Assembly (NCBI GenBank): GCA_051122655.1
Contig: CP182107.1
Coordinates: 2,108,001-2,172,000, forward strand
DNA length: 64,000 nucleotides
Direction: 5' to 3'
Origin: Pasteurella sp030783905
GTDB taxonomy: Bacteria; Pseudomonadota; Gammaproteobacteria; Enterobacterales; Pasteurellaceae
Positions within the stretch are counted from its first letter, which is position 1. Each line of letters starts with the position of its first letter. Below are positions 28,809 to 37,557 of this stretch, piece after piece. The notes under the pieces were generated by a model that was not told where the DNA came from, searched no databases, and saw nothing but the letters and a program-made list of their open reading frames with translations. The position numbers and the translations under genes were made by a program.

Positions 28809-31376
28809 TTATTGTTTCGCTACCACTTTGCCTTCCACATAATCAATGGAAATAGGTTGATTTGGTAACAATTTACCGGACAGAATTTGTTGTGCTAACG
28901 GGTTTTCAATTTCTTGCTGAATGGCTCGTTTTAATGGACGAGCACCATACACTGGATCATAACCCACTTCGCCAATAAAATCTAAACAGGCATCGGTAAA
29001 GTGTAATTGATAACCATGGCTTTCCATTCGTTTCATTAAGCGTGCTAACTGGATAGTCGCAATTTCACGAATGTTTTCTTTACCTAATGGGTGGAAGACC
29101 ACGGTTTCATCAATACGGTTGATAAATTCTGGGCGGAAATGTTGTCCCACCACCGACATCACTAACTCTTTCATACTTGGGTAATCCAAGGTACTGTTTT
29201 CTTGGATCAAGTGTGAACCTAAGTTCGAGGTCATAATCACTACCGTATTGCGGAAATCCACAGTTCGACCCTGTCCATCGGTTAAGCGTCCGTCATCTAA
29301 CACTTGTAATAAAATGTTAAACACATCATGGTGTGCTTTTTCCACTTCATCGAGTAAGATCACAGAATAAGGACGACGACGAACCGCTTCGGTTAAATAG
29401 CCGCCTTCTTCATAACCGACATAACCCGGAGGAGCACCCACTAAGCGTGAAACACTGTGTTTTTCCATAAATTCAGACATATCAATACGCACCATGGCGT
29501 TTTCATCATCAAACAGGAAGTTGGCAAGGGTTTTACAAAGCTCGGTTTTCCCCACCCCAGTTGGACCTAAGAATAAGAATGAGCCAATTGGACGGTTTGG
29601 ATCTGACAAGCCGGCACGACTACGACGAATGGCATTGGAGACCGCTTCAATGGCTTCATGCTGACCAATTACGCGTTTGTGCAATTCTTCTTCCATACGC
29701 AAGAGTTTTTCTTTTTCCCCTTCCATCATTTTCGCCACAGGAATCCCCGTTGCCCGAGAAAGTACTTCAGCAATTTCTTCATCGGTAACACGATAGCGCA
29801 GTAAAGTCATTTCTTTGCCTTCTGCGGATTCTGCTTGTGCTAATTGTTTTTCTAGTGCAGGAATCACCCCATATTGCAATTCTGACATTTTAGCGAAATC
29901 GCTAGCCCGACGTGCCTGTTCCATTTGGGTTTTGGCATTATCTAATTCTGCTTTAATATGTTGTGTGCCAGAAAGGGCGGCCTTTTCTGCTTTCCACACA
30001 TCTTCTAATTCCGCATATTCACGCTCTTTTTCGCTGAGTTCTTTTTCCAGCATATCTAAGCGTTTACGACTCGCCTCATCATCTTCTTTTTGTAACGCTT
30101 GTTGCTCCAATTTTAATTGGATAATACGGCGTTCTAAACGATCCAATGGTTGAGGTTTGGAGTCAATTTCCATACGAATGCTCGATGCGGCTTCGTCGAT
30201 CAAATCAATGGCTTTGTCGGGCAATTGACGGTCGGACACATAACGATGAGAAAGCGTCGCTGCCGCGACAATTGCGGGGTCCGTAATTTGCACATGGTGG
30301 TGGATCTCATAACGTTCTTTCAAACCACGCAAGATCGCAATGGTGTCTTCTACCGTTGGCTCACCGACAAACACTTTTTGGAAACGACGCTCAAGTGCGG
30401 CATCTTTCTCAATATATTGGCGATATTCATCAAGTGTCGTTGCCCCGACACAGTGTAATTCACCACGTGCTAAACTTGGTTTGAGTAAGTTCCCCGCATC
30501 CATCGCGCCATCGGTTTTCCCTGCTCCGACCATGGTGTGAATTTCATCAATAAATAAAATCACTCGCCCTTCTTCTTTCGCAAGCTCGTTTAACACTGCT
30601 TTTAAACGCTCTTCAAATTCCCCACGATATTTTGCCCCTGCAATTAAGGCACCCATATCTAAAGAGAGAACACGTTTATTTTTTAGGCCTTCGGGAACTT
30701 CACCATTGACAATACGCTGTGCTAAGCCTTCGACAATGGCGGTTTTACCTACACCCGGTTCACCAATTAAAACTGGGTTATTTTTAGTACGGCGCTGTAA
30801 CACTTGAATGGCTCGACGAATTTCTTCATCACGTCCAATCACCGGGTCAAGTTTGCCACTTTCCGCACGAGCGGTTAAGTCAATGGTATATTTGTCTAAC
30901 GCTTGGCGACTTTCCTCGGCATTCGGATCATTCACATTTTGTCCGCCACGCACTTTCTCAATCGCCTGTTGTAAATTTTCTTTTTTCACACCGCACTTTT
31001 TCAACACATCACCGAGGCTTTTCTCTTCTAATGCCGCAAGTAAAAACAATTCAGATGAAATAAATTTATCTTGGCGTTGTTGCGCGAGTTTATCGCACAG
31101 ATTTAACAGGTTCACGAGACTGCGTGAAACTTGTATCTCTCCCCCGCTACCAGACACTTGGGGTAAGCGGTTTAATTCCGCATTTAATTCATTACGCAAG
31201 AGGGGTAAGTTTGCGCCACTCGCGGTTAAAATCGGTGCAGTCGAGCCACCTTGTTGATTTAACAAGGCAGTGAGTAAATGAACGGGTTCAATAAATTGGT
31301 TATCTTTGCCAATTGCCAAAGACTGCGCTTCGGCAATGGCTTGTTGAAATTTGGTGGTAAACTTTTCGATATTCAT
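28809..31376 (-). CDS. clpB: ATP-dependent disaggregase ClpB
   Basis: Hexameric Hsp100 chaperone that, with DnaK, pulls proteins out of aggregates. 855 residues, standard length. N-terminal repeat domain about 1-150, first AAA+ domain with Walker A GEPGVGKTAIVEG and Walker B VILFIDEIHT, substrate pore loop GAKYRGEFEERL, coiled-coil middle domain about 410-525 rich in Glu, Lys and Gln, second AAA+ domain with GPTGVGKTELCK and VILLDEVEKAH, and the C-terminal GARPLKRAIQ sensor 2. AGGAGAG precedes the ATG. Confidence 0.98.
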   Translation of the reverse strand: MNIEKFTTKFQQAIAEAQSLAIGKDNQFIEPVHLLTALLNQQGGSTAPILTASGANLPLLRNELNAELNRLPQVSGSGGEIQVSRSLVNLLNLCDKLAQQRQDKFISSELFLLAALEEKSLGDVLKKCGVKKENLQQAIEKVRGGQNVNDPNAEESRQALDKYTIDLTARAESGKLDPVIGRDEEIRRAIQVLQRRTKNNPVLIGEPGVGKTAIVEGLAQRIVNGEVPEGLKNKRVLSLDMGALIAGAKYRGEFEERLKAVLNELAKEEGRVILFIDEIHTMVGAGKTDGAMDAGNLLKPSLARGELHCVGATTLDEYRQYIEKDAALERRFQKVFVGEPTVEDTIAILRGLKERYEIHHHVQITDPAIVAAATLSHRYVSDRQLPDKAIDLIDEAASSIRMEIDSKPQPLDRLERRIIQLKLEQQALQKEDDEASRKRLDMLEKELSEKEREYAELEDVWKAEKAALSGTQHIKAELDNAKTQMEQARRASDFAKMSELQYGVIPALEKQLAQAESAEGKEMTLLRYRVTDEEIAEVLSRATGIPVAKMMEGEKEKLLRMEEELHKRVIGQHEAIEAVSNAIRRSRAGLSDPNRPIGSFLFLGPTGVGKTELCKTLANFLFDDENAMVRIDMSEFMEKHSVSRLVGAPPGYVGYEEGGYLTEAVRRRPYSVILLDEVEKAHHDVFNILLQVLDDGRLTDGQGRTVDFRNTVVIMTSNLGSHLIQENSTLDYPSMKELVMSVVGQHFRPEFINRIDETVVFHPLGKENIREIATIQLARLMKRMESHGYQLHFTDACLDFIGEVGYDPVYGARPLKRAIQQEIENPLAQQILSGKLLPNQPISIDYVEGKVVAKQ

Positions 31377-31447
31377 ATTTGCTCTCCTGTAAACACTAAA
31401 TTTGGTGAGGGAATGTGCAAATATCCCCTCAATTCACAAGGAATAAA

Positions 31448-31472
31448 TAAGCCCCTTTTGGCTATTTTCAAG
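31448..31472 (-). promoter_or_regulatory. Possible sigma32 promoter of clpB
   Basis: On the minus strand CTTGAAA (31472-31466) matches the heat-shock -35 element exactly. The expected -10 region after a 14-base spacer reads CTTATTTA, a poor match to CCCCATNT. clpB is a sigma32 gene in E. coli; this is a candidate only. Confidence 0.35.
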
Positions 31473-31565
31473 AGTACAAAACGGATATATTTAACTAACA
31501 CCTATTAAATCTCAGATTTTCAATAGGTTACAACAAATAAAGTGCGGTTACTTTTTATAAGTTTT

Positions 31566-31618
31566 TGTGAGAGCTATCACGCTGTAATGATTTACTGATT
31601 TTTCTTGCCTGTTATAAT
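31566..31618 (+). promoter_or_regulatory. dapF promoter with upstream CRP-like site
   Basis: TTTACT (31591-31596) and TATAAT (31613-31618), 16 bases apart, lie 37 bases before the dapF start. Upstream, TGTGAGAGCTATCACG (31566-31581) matches the CRP consensus TGTGA-N6-TCACA at 9 of 10 positions; its centre would be near -51 from the predicted start, not a standard CRP spacing, so its target may instead be the divergent clpB side. Confidence 0.55.
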
Positions 31619-31654
31619 GCCAGTCATTCAGCGTTTTAATCAAAGGACAGGAAA

Positions 31655-32479
31655 ATGCAATTTTCCAAAATGCACGGCTTAGGCAACGATTTTGTGGTGG
31701 TGGATGCAATTACACAAAACGTCTATTTTTCTCCAGAAACCATCAAACGTTTGGCGGATCGTCATCGTGGCATAGGTTTTGACCAAATGTTGATCGTCGA
31801 ACCCCCTTATGATCCTGATCTAGACTTCCATTATCGTATTTTTAATGCCGATGGTAGTGAAGTGGCGCAATGTGGTAATGGTGCCCGTTGTTTTGCCCGT
31901 TTTGTGATTTTGAAAGGGCTGACAGATAAAAAAAACATGACAGTCAGTACTCAAACCGGCAAGATGGTGTTGAATATTTTAGAAGGGGAACAAGTCCGTA
32001 TAAATATGGGCGAACCGATTTGGGAACCGGCAAAAATTCCGTTTACTGCGAATAAATTCGAGAAAAATTATATTCTTCGTACACCGATTCAAACCGTATT
32101 ATGCGGTGCCGTGTCGATGGGGAATCCACATTGTGTGGTACAAGTAGAGGATATCCAAAGCGCCAATGTTGAGCAATTAGGGCCTTTACTGGAAAACCAT
32201 GAGCGTTTCCCGGAGCGAGTCAACGCGGGTTTTATGCAAGTCGTCAATCGTGGGCAGATTAAATTACGGGTTTATGAACGTGGCGCAGGTGAAACCCAAG
32301 CCTGTGGCAGTGGCGCATGTGCAGCAGTGGCTGTGGGTATTATGCAAGGTTTATTGGACAGTAAAGTACAAGTGGAGCTCCCCGGCGGTAGCTTGGTGAT
32401 TGAGTGGGAAGGTGTGGGCAAGCCGTTATTTATGACAGGCGAGGCGACCCATGTGTATGACGGGGTGATTCGGTTATAG
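31655..32479 (+). CDS. dapF: Diaminopimelate epimerase
   Basis: Converts LL- to meso-diaminopimelate for lysine and peptidoglycan synthesis, without cofactor. 274 residues with the two catalytic cysteines, Cys73 in AQCGNGARCFARF and the second near 217 in ETQACGSGACAAVAVG, in the two pseudo-symmetric halves. MQFSKMHGLGNDFVVVD is the classic N terminus. First gene of the dapF-DUF484-xerC-yigB run shared with E. coli, though a repeat element is inserted after it. Confidence 0.98.
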   Translation: MQFSKMHGLGNDFVVVDAITQNVYFSPETIKRLADRHRGIGFDQMLIVEPPYDPDLDFHYRIFNADGSEVAQCGNGARCFARFVILKGLTDKKNMTVSTQTGKMVLNILEGEQVRINMGEPIWEPAKIPFTANKFEKNYILRTPIQTVLCGAVSMGNPHCVVQVEDIQSANVEQLGPLLENHERFPERVNAGFMQVVNRGQIKLRVYERGAGETQACGSGACAAVAVGIMQGLLDSKVQVELPGGSLVIEWEGVGKPLFMTGEATHVYDGVIRL

Positions 32480-32485
32480 GTTGTT

Positions 32486-32675
32486 GTGACTTTTCTTTGT
32501 TTCGCCAAAGAAAAGTCACCAAAAGAAAGGCGACCCGACAGTGTTGCACTTTCCTCAGGTAAAGTAAAATTGCTAACTTTTCGTGAAGAAAATAAGCACA
32601 AAATGAGGAACAGTTGCTTAGTCGGGGGTGTATTTTCTTTGCCTACTTTCTTTTGTACAAGCAAAAGAAAGTAGG
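32486..32675. repeat. 190-bp repeat-like element with hairpin ends
   Basis: Both ends are perfect 14-bp hairpins with 6-base loops and related sequence: GTGACTTTTCTTTG/CAAAGAAAAGTCAC (32486-32499 with 32506-32519) and CCTACTTTCTTTTG/CAAAAGAAAGTAGG (32642-32655 with 32662-32675). Inside, CCCGAC near 32534 can pair with GTCGGG near 32620, giving a three-armed fold. It fills the dapF-DUF484 gap. Elements of this look (an open frame reading like CFAKEKSPKERRPDS) recur, as I remember, in many gamma- and beta-proteobacterial genomes, often annotated as tiny hypothetical proteins. I treat it as a non-autonomous repeat, not a gene. Confidence 0.65.
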
Positions 32676-32711
32676 TAGTGTTCTGGATTTCTAACAAAAA
32701 AATAACAGACT

Positions 32712-33407
32712 ATGCAAAAACAATCCCTCACACCAACTGATATCATTGATTATCTGACCGAACACAAGGATTTTTTCCTTCATCACCCAGAAATATTAGA
32801 TGAATTAAACCTTCATAACACACAAAACAACACCTTATCTTTGGTGGAAATTCAGCTTGAACGTCAACGCCATCGTATTCAAGAATTAGAAGCAGAACTG
32901 GAAAAATTTACCCAACTTGCTATTCAAAATAGTGATATCTTTTTGGGCTTATTACCGTTACAGCAACAGCTTTCTCAGGCACATAATCTCAAGGAAGGAA
33001 TTCAAAAACTTGATCAATGGGTGAAGAAGTTTGAATTGCAACAAGCCAAAATCCTGTTGTTTACTGATGCATGGCAGAAGTGTGAAAGTTTAACGGATGA
33101 AGTCTGGCTTGATCGTAAAGCCTTCGATATTGTACGTTTAGAGCGGTTTGGTTTACGCCGTTTTTATCTCGGGCAAATGACCCATAAAGAAAAAACCATG
33201 TTGTTTTTACCTGAAGAATTTCCGATCGGATCGGTTGCTTGTTGTTTGTTAGGCGGAGAAACCTCGCAAAAACCGAGCGCACTTTTGTTGTTTTCAGCCA
33301 GAGATGAACGCCATTTTCATCGTGGGCAAGATACTGACTTTTTGAAACATTTAGTGGATATTGTGGCGTTGCACTTAGGTCGATGGGTGGATAGCTTTAA
33401 AAAATAG
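32712..33407 (+). CDS. DUF484 family protein (YigA-like)
   Basis: 231 residues. An N-terminal helical region (about 1-75, DIIDYLTEHKDFFLHHPEIL then a coiled coil around QLERQRHRIQELEAELEKF) is followed by a GAF-like domain; IGSVACCLLGG and LLLFSARDERHFHRGQDTDFL fit the family. Function unknown; the gene sits between dapF and xerC in many gamma-proteobacteria. The start has no clear ribosome site, and the repeat element ends 36 bases upstream, so translation may have been affected by its insertion. Confidence 0.88.
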   Translation: MQKQSLTPTDIIDYLTEHKDFFLHHPEILDELNLHNTQNNTLSLVEIQLERQRHRIQELEAELEKFTQLAIQNSDIFLGLLPLQQQLSQAHNLKEGIQKLDQWVKKFELQQAKILLFTDAWQKCESLTDEVWLDRKAFDIVRLERFGLRRFYLGQMTHKEKTMLFLPEEFPIGSVACCLLGGETSQKPSALLLFSARDERHFHRGQDTDFLKHLVDIVALHLGRWVDSFKK

Positions 33408-33449
33408 TGTTTTTTTAGACACAGAAAAAATAAGTCGAGCGTGGTTAAA

Positions 33450-34337
33450 ATGCAAGAACAGCTAGAAAAATATTGGAATTATCTGCGAATTGAACGTCAA
33501 GTGAGTCCACATACCTTGAGTAATTATCAGCGCCAATTGAATCGGATTGTGGTGATGTTAGCCGAAAATGGGATTGCCAGTTGGCAAGCGGTGACACCCA
33601 GTGTCGTACGTTTTATTTTGGCGCAAAGCCATAAAGATGGCTTAAAAGAACGCAGTCTAGCATTACGTTTGTCAGCATTACGCCGTTTTTTTACCTATTT
33701 AGTCCAACAAGAAGAATTAAAGGTGAATCCTGCTACTGGTGTGTCGGCACCGAAGCAAAGTCGTCATTTACCCAAAAATATTGATGCAGAACAGGTGCAA
33801 AAATTGCTCAATAATGACAGTAAAGAACCGATTGATCTGCGTGATCGAGCGATGTTGGAGTTACTATATAGTTCAGGGTTACGTTTATCTGAATTACAAC
33901 GTTTAAATTTAAACAGCATTAATACGCGTGTGAGAGAAGTGCGCGTCATTGGTAAAGGCAATAAAGAGCGTATCGTGCCGTTTGGCCGCTATGCGTCCCA
34001 TGCGATTCAACAATGGTTAAAAGTCAGACTTTTATTTAACCCCAAAGATGATGCCTTGTTTGTTAGTCAATTGGGTAATCGCCTGACTCATCGAGCCATT
34101 CAACAACGGCTTGAAGTGTGGGGCATTCGGCAAGGGCTAAGCAGTCATCTCAATCCGCATAAGCTACGTCATTCTTTTGCTACGCATATGCTAGAAGCCA
34201 GTTCAGATTTACGTGCCGTGCAGGAGTTATTAGGCCACAGCAATTTATCCACTACACAAATTTATACGCATTTAAATTTTCAACATCTCGCCAATGTTTA
34301 TGATGCCGCACATCCGCGGGCAAAACGCAAAAAATAG
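33450..34337 (+). CDS. xerC: Tyrosine recombinase XerC
   Basis: With XerD resolves chromosome dimers at dif. 295 residues: N-terminal SAM-like core-binding domain (about 1-90, YLRIERQVSPHTLSNYQ) and catalytic domain with Arg145 (SSGLRLSEL), Lys169 (GKGNKERIVP), His237 and Arg240 (HKLRHSFATH), His263 (LGHSNLSTTQ) and nucleophile Tyr272. An in-frame GTG three codons earlier is also possible; neither start has a strong ribosome site, and the ATG gives the usual family length. Confidence 0.96.
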   Translation: MQEQLEKYWNYLRIERQVSPHTLSNYQRQLNRIVVMLAENGIASWQAVTPSVVRFILAQSHKDGLKERSLALRLSALRRFFTYLVQQEELKVNPATGVSAPKQSRHLPKNIDAEQVQKLLNNDSKEPIDLRDRAMLELLYSSGLRLSELQRLNLNSINTRVREVRVIGKGNKERIVPFGRYASHAIQQWLKVRLLFNPKDDALFVSQLGNRLTHRAIQQRLEVWGIRQGLSSHLNPHKLRHSFATHMLEASSDLRAVQELLGHSNLSTTQIYTHLNFQHLANVYDAAHPRAKRKK

Positions 34338-34346
34338 GGAAATTGT

Positions 34347-35057
34347 ATGAAATTCTACCGCACTTTACGTCCTTTCAAATTAATCAGCTTTGATTTGGAC
34401 GACACGCTATACGATAACAGTGATGTGATTCGCCTCGCGGAAGAAAATTTTATTGAAAAAGTCAAACTGGAAAGCCAACTGGCTATTTCAGCGGAGGAAT
34501 GGCGAGTTTGGAAGAACCGCATTGAAAAACACCATCCTGTATTGTGTGAAGATGTGGTCGCCTGGCGTATTGAAACCTTGCACCAACTCTTAGCCCACTA
34601 TCAAAAAAGTGCGGGTGAAATTGAGCGAGTTTGCCAGCAAGCTATGGCATTGTTTGTGGAATGGCGCCATAAAATCGATGTACCGACACAAAGTCAACAG
34701 GTGTTGAATTTATTGAAAAAGAAATACCCGTTGGTCGCGATTACGAACGGCAATGTGGCGCCACAACGTATTGGGTTGTCACAATTTGATTTAGTGTTAC
34801 GTGGTGGTGAACAGGGTAGAGCCAAACCACATCAAGATTTATTTCATCAAACCGCACAGCAATTTGGTCTTCAGCCGCACGAGATTTTACACGTCGGTGA
34901 CAATTTAATTACAGATGTACAAGGGGCGATTCAGGCTGATTGCCAGGCGGTTTGGATTAATCTTTCAGGTAAAGCGCTACGGGATTTTCCAGAGGCAACG
35001 TTAATGCCGACCTTAGAAATTACGGATTTGCAACAATTGTTAATGTTAGTGCGGTAA
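34347..35057 (+). CDS. yigB: HAD phosphatase YigB
   Basis: 236 residues. HAD motifs: FDLDDTLYDN (nucleophile and acid Asp), VAITNGNV (motif II), Lys in GRAKPHQDLF and GDNLITDVQGA (motif IV). E. coli YigB dephosphorylates 5-amino-6-(5-phosphoribitylamino)uracil in riboflavin synthesis and also acts on FMN and other phosphates. The location after xerC is conserved with E. coli. A USS core lies at its 5' end (34357-34365), encoding part of residues 4-6. Confidence 0.88.
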   Translation: MKFYRTLRPFKLISFDLDDTLYDNSDVIRLAEENFIEKVKLESQLAISAEEWRVWKNRIEKHHPVLCEDVVAWRIETLHQLLAHYQKSAGEIERVCQQAMALFVEWRHKIDVPTQSQQVLNLLKKKYPLVAITNGNVAPQRIGLSQFDLVLRGGEQGRAKPHQDLFHQTAQQFGLQPHEILHVGDNLITDVQGAIQADCQAVWINLSGKALRDFPEATLMPTLEITDLQQLLMLVR

Positions 35058-35080
35058 GGGTTGATTTGTGAGGAAAAACG

Positions 35081-35500
35081 ATGCAACAACGAGAAGCACG
35101 GATTCGTTTATGGTTTGAGATGTGGTTACAGCAACAGGATTTGGGGATTGATCAGATCTTTACAGAAAATGTGGTTTATATTGAAAGCTGGGGACCGAAA
35201 TATACTGATCGCGCGACGCTCAAGCATTGGTTTAACGAGTGGAATCGTCGTGGCAAAGTGTTGTGTTGGGAAATCAAACAGTATTTTCACAAAGGCAATC
35301 AAACGATTGTAGAGTGGACATTTTGCGATCAAATGCAAGATGGCAGAAACGAAGAATTTGATGGTCTGTCCTTGATCAAATGGTCTGAGCACAATCAGAT
35401 TTGCTATTTACAGGAATTTGGTTGCCATCGTGATCACTATAATCCTTATGAACAGGGCAAAATTCCTCAATTTCGAGAAGATAAAAAGAACTGGTTTTAG
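35081..35500 (+). CDS. NTF2-like (SnoaL-type) domain protein
   Basis: 139 residues of the NTF2-like cone fold: an N-terminal helix MQQREARIRLWFEMWLQQQD, YIESWGPKYTDRATLKHWFNEWN, then strands KVLCWEIKQYFHKGNQTIVEWTF and EFDGLSLIKW. Proteins of this kind are common in Pasteurellaceae and Firmicutes as putative small-molecule or isomerase-like folds; the function is not known. It starts 23 bases after yigB with a good GAGGAAAAACG site, so it is likely co-transcribed. Confidence 0.75.
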   Translation: MQQREARIRLWFEMWLQQQDLGIDQIFTENVVYIESWGPKYTDRATLKHWFNEWNRRGKVLCWEIKQYFHKGNQTIVEWTFCDQMQDGRNEEFDGLSLIKWSEHNQICYLQEFGCHRDHYNPYEQGKIPQFREDKKNWF

Positions 35501-35533
35501 CGATGAAGTGAAAACCGGTAGCGATGAATACCG

Positions 35534-36427
35534 TTATTTTCGGTTACAGAGCAGCAGCCCTGCAATGATCAAGCAAGCGCTGATAATATGATATAACGCG
35601 AGCGTTTCATGTAATACTAACATGCCAAATAATGCCGCAAATAAAGGCGTTGCATTGGTAAATACCGCCCCTTTCTCGGTACCTACAAGCGAGATACCAT
35701 AATTCCAGAAAGCATAAGAGAGGATCGACGGTCCAATGATTAAATAGGCAATAATGCCATATTGTGTTGCGGTTAAGTTTGAGAAAAACGCGGGAGGCAA
35801 GTGTTGATATTGCCAGATAAACAAAGGCGTCAGTATCACAATCGCAATAAGGACGAGGGTGGTCAGCATCACGGTATTGGGCAAATTAGCTGGTTTAAAA
35901 CGAATAATGCAACAATAAATGGACCAACTGATCGCTGAGCCAAGCGCCCAGATATCTCCCTGATTGATGGCTAATTGCGTTAAACGCTGCATCTCTCCGC
36001 GGCTGAGTAGCCACAGTACACCGATAAAGCTCAGTAATGCCCCCACTAATCCAGCTAAACGAATGGGATCACCAAACACACATCTGTTCAAAAATAACAC
36101 AAAGATTGGTACAACCGCTAAATAAATACTGGCATTCAGTGAGGTGGTTGTTTGTAAACCCTGATATAAAAACACAGGGAAAATGACAATACCAAGTAGA
36201 GCAAGTGCGGTTAAAATCAGCCAATTTTGACGAATAATAGGCGTGAATTGGAGAGTACGTTTACTCAATAATACGAATAAGATGAGCGCAGCTGGAAACC
36301 ACCGTGCATAATTTAAGACAATCGGGGGAATCTCTGTGCTAAGTATTTTGCCAAACAGGTAGTTGCCACCCCAAAAGAGGGTAGCTAACAGTAAGCAAAT
36401 ATAACCATAACCTTGGTTGTGTGTCAT
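35534..36427 (-). CDS. EamA/DMT-family inner-membrane transporter
   Basis: 297 residues, ten predicted transmembrane helices in two EamA repeats (first about 8-140, second about 150-293; GDIWALGSAISWSIYCCIIRF opens the second). FWGGNYLFGKI and NASIYLAVVPIFVLFLNR are family features. Substrate unknown: members export amino acids, metabolites or drugs. The start ATG overlaps the folB stop by four bases (ATGA), showing translational coupling to a gene of unrelated function. Confidence 0.85.
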   Translation of the reverse strand: MTHNQGYGYICLLLATLFWGGNYLFGKILSTEIPPIVLNYARWFPAALILFVLLSKRTLQFTPIIRQNWLILTALALLGIVIFPVFLYQGLQTTTSLNASIYLAVVPIFVLFLNRCVFGDPIRLAGLVGALLSFIGVLWLLSRGEMQRLTQLAINQGDIWALGSAISWSIYCCIIRFKPANLPNTVMLTTLVLIAIVILTPLFIWQYQHLPPAFFSNLTATQYGIIAYLIIGPSILSYAFWNYGISLVGTEKGAVFTNATPLFAALFGMLVLHETLALYHIISACLIIAGLLLCNRK

Positions 36428-36780
36428 CGTGTTCCGCGTTCAATAATAATGCCGACATTGCGAGCTTGCGCCACCGCTTTCGGTTTGCTCAGTTTTAAGC
36501 GTAGCCAAGTGATGCCAAAACGTTGTTGTAAGTGTTCTGCCACTTCATATGCTACGCGTTCAATTAATAAAAAAGGTTTAGATTGCACATAATCAATAAT
36601 ATATTCACTCACTTCGGCATAATTTAAACAATAGTGCACATCGTCAGTGTCTGCCGCTTGACGACTATCCCACGCCATTTCTAGATCAAACACTAATTTT
36701 TGCTTGATTTGTTGTTCCCAGTCATACACACCGATTTGAGCGAAAACAGTCAGCTCTTCAATGAAAATGTGATCAATCAT
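36424..36780 (-). CDS. folB: Dihydroneopterin aldolase
   Basis: Splits 7,8-dihydroneopterin to 6-hydroxymethyl-dihydropterin and glycolaldehyde in folate synthesis. 118 residues with the family start DHIFIEELTVFAQIGVYDWEQ, the pterin-anchoring Glu in PFLLIERVAYEVAEHL and catalytic lysine in LKLSKPKAVAQARNVGI. Divergent from plsY, the same arrangement as in E. coli, and coupled to the EamA gene. Confidence 0.95.
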   Translation of the reverse strand: MIDHIFIEELTVFAQIGVYDWEQQIKQKLVFDLEMAWDSRQAADTDDVHYCLNYAEVSEYIIDYVQSKPFLLIERVAYEVAEHLQQRFGITWLRLKLSKPKAVAQARNVGIIIERGTR

Positions 36781-36885
36781 TCATTTATTCCTTTCAATAT
36801 GAAATTTTATTAGGCTTATGCTATCAACTTTATGTACAATAGACGAATAAAATTTTTTCATGCCGACCTCTCTAAAGGACAAAAA

Positions 36886-37491
36886 ATGAGCCTATTTGCG
36901 ATTTTCTATCTGTTCCTGGCGTATTTATTAGGATCTGTCTCCAGTGCAATTTTATTGTGCCGTTTAGTAGGCTTGCCTGATCCTAGAGAGAGTGGCTCGC
37001 ATAATCCAGGCGCGACTAACGTCTTACGTATTGGTGGACGTTGGGTCGCATTGAGCGTGCTGATTTTTGATATGTTAAAAGGCATGCTACCCGTTTGGTT
37101 GGGCTATTATCTCGGTTTAACTCACTTTGAATTAGGGATGGTGGCATTAGGTGCCTGTTTAGGGCATATTTTCCCCCTATTCTTTAAATTTAAAGGTGGC
37201 AAGGGGGTTGCCACCGCATTTGGGGCGATTGCGCCGATCTCGTGGGGCGTCGCTGCCAGTATGTTAGGTTCTTGGTTATTAATTTTTTTGGTCAGTGGTT
37301 ATTCTTCCCTCAGTGCAGTGACGACGGCCTTGCTCGTGCCTTTTTATGTGTGGTGGTTTAAGCCTGAATTCACTTTCCCTGTGGCCTTAGTCTGTTGCTT
37401 ATTAATTTATCGTCATCACGACAATATCCAACGTTTATGGCGAGGGCAGGAAGATAAGGTGTGGAACAAGCTGAAAAGCAAAAAAGAGTGA
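36886..37491 (+). CDS. plsY: Acyl-phosphate:glycerol-3-phosphate acyltransferase
   Basis: Inner-membrane enzyme that makes lysophosphatidic acid from acyl-phosphate. 201 residues, five transmembrane helices and the three cytoplasmic motifs: YLLGSVSSAIL (motif 1), GSHNPGATN (motif 2), and KGGKGVATAFG (motif 3). Start MSLFAIFYLF follows TAAAGGAC; an earlier ATG 54 bases upstream would add a charged stretch with no family match. Confidence 0.95.
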   Translation: MSLFAIFYLFLAYLLGSVSSAILLCRLVGLPDPRESGSHNPGATNVLRIGGRWVALSVLIFDMLKGMLPVWLGYYLGLTHFELGMVALGACLGHIFPLFFKFKGGKGVATAFGAIAPISWGVAASMLGSWLLIFLVSGYSSLSAVTTALLVPFYVWWFKPEFTFPVALVCCLLIYRHHDNIQRLWRGQEDKVWNKLKSKKE

Positions 37492-37513
37492 TGTATTGTC
37501 TCAATATATAAAC

Positions 37514-37540
37514 AAAAAAGGACCGGTAGGCCCTTTTTTA
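37514..37540. terminator. Bidirectional terminator between plsY and zipA
   Basis: AAAAAAGG-A-CC and GG-C-CCTTTTTT form a 10-bp stem with one mismatch and a GGTA loop; the A and T runs on either side make it usable by both convergent genes. Confidence 0.75.
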
Positions 37541-37557
37541 GTTGAGTATTTTGTGCA

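Noticed and set aside
32486..32674. 62-codon frame spanning the repeat between dapF and the DUF484 gene
   Set aside because: It coincides base for base with a hairpin-ended repeat; similar frames are known as false small genes in many genomes.
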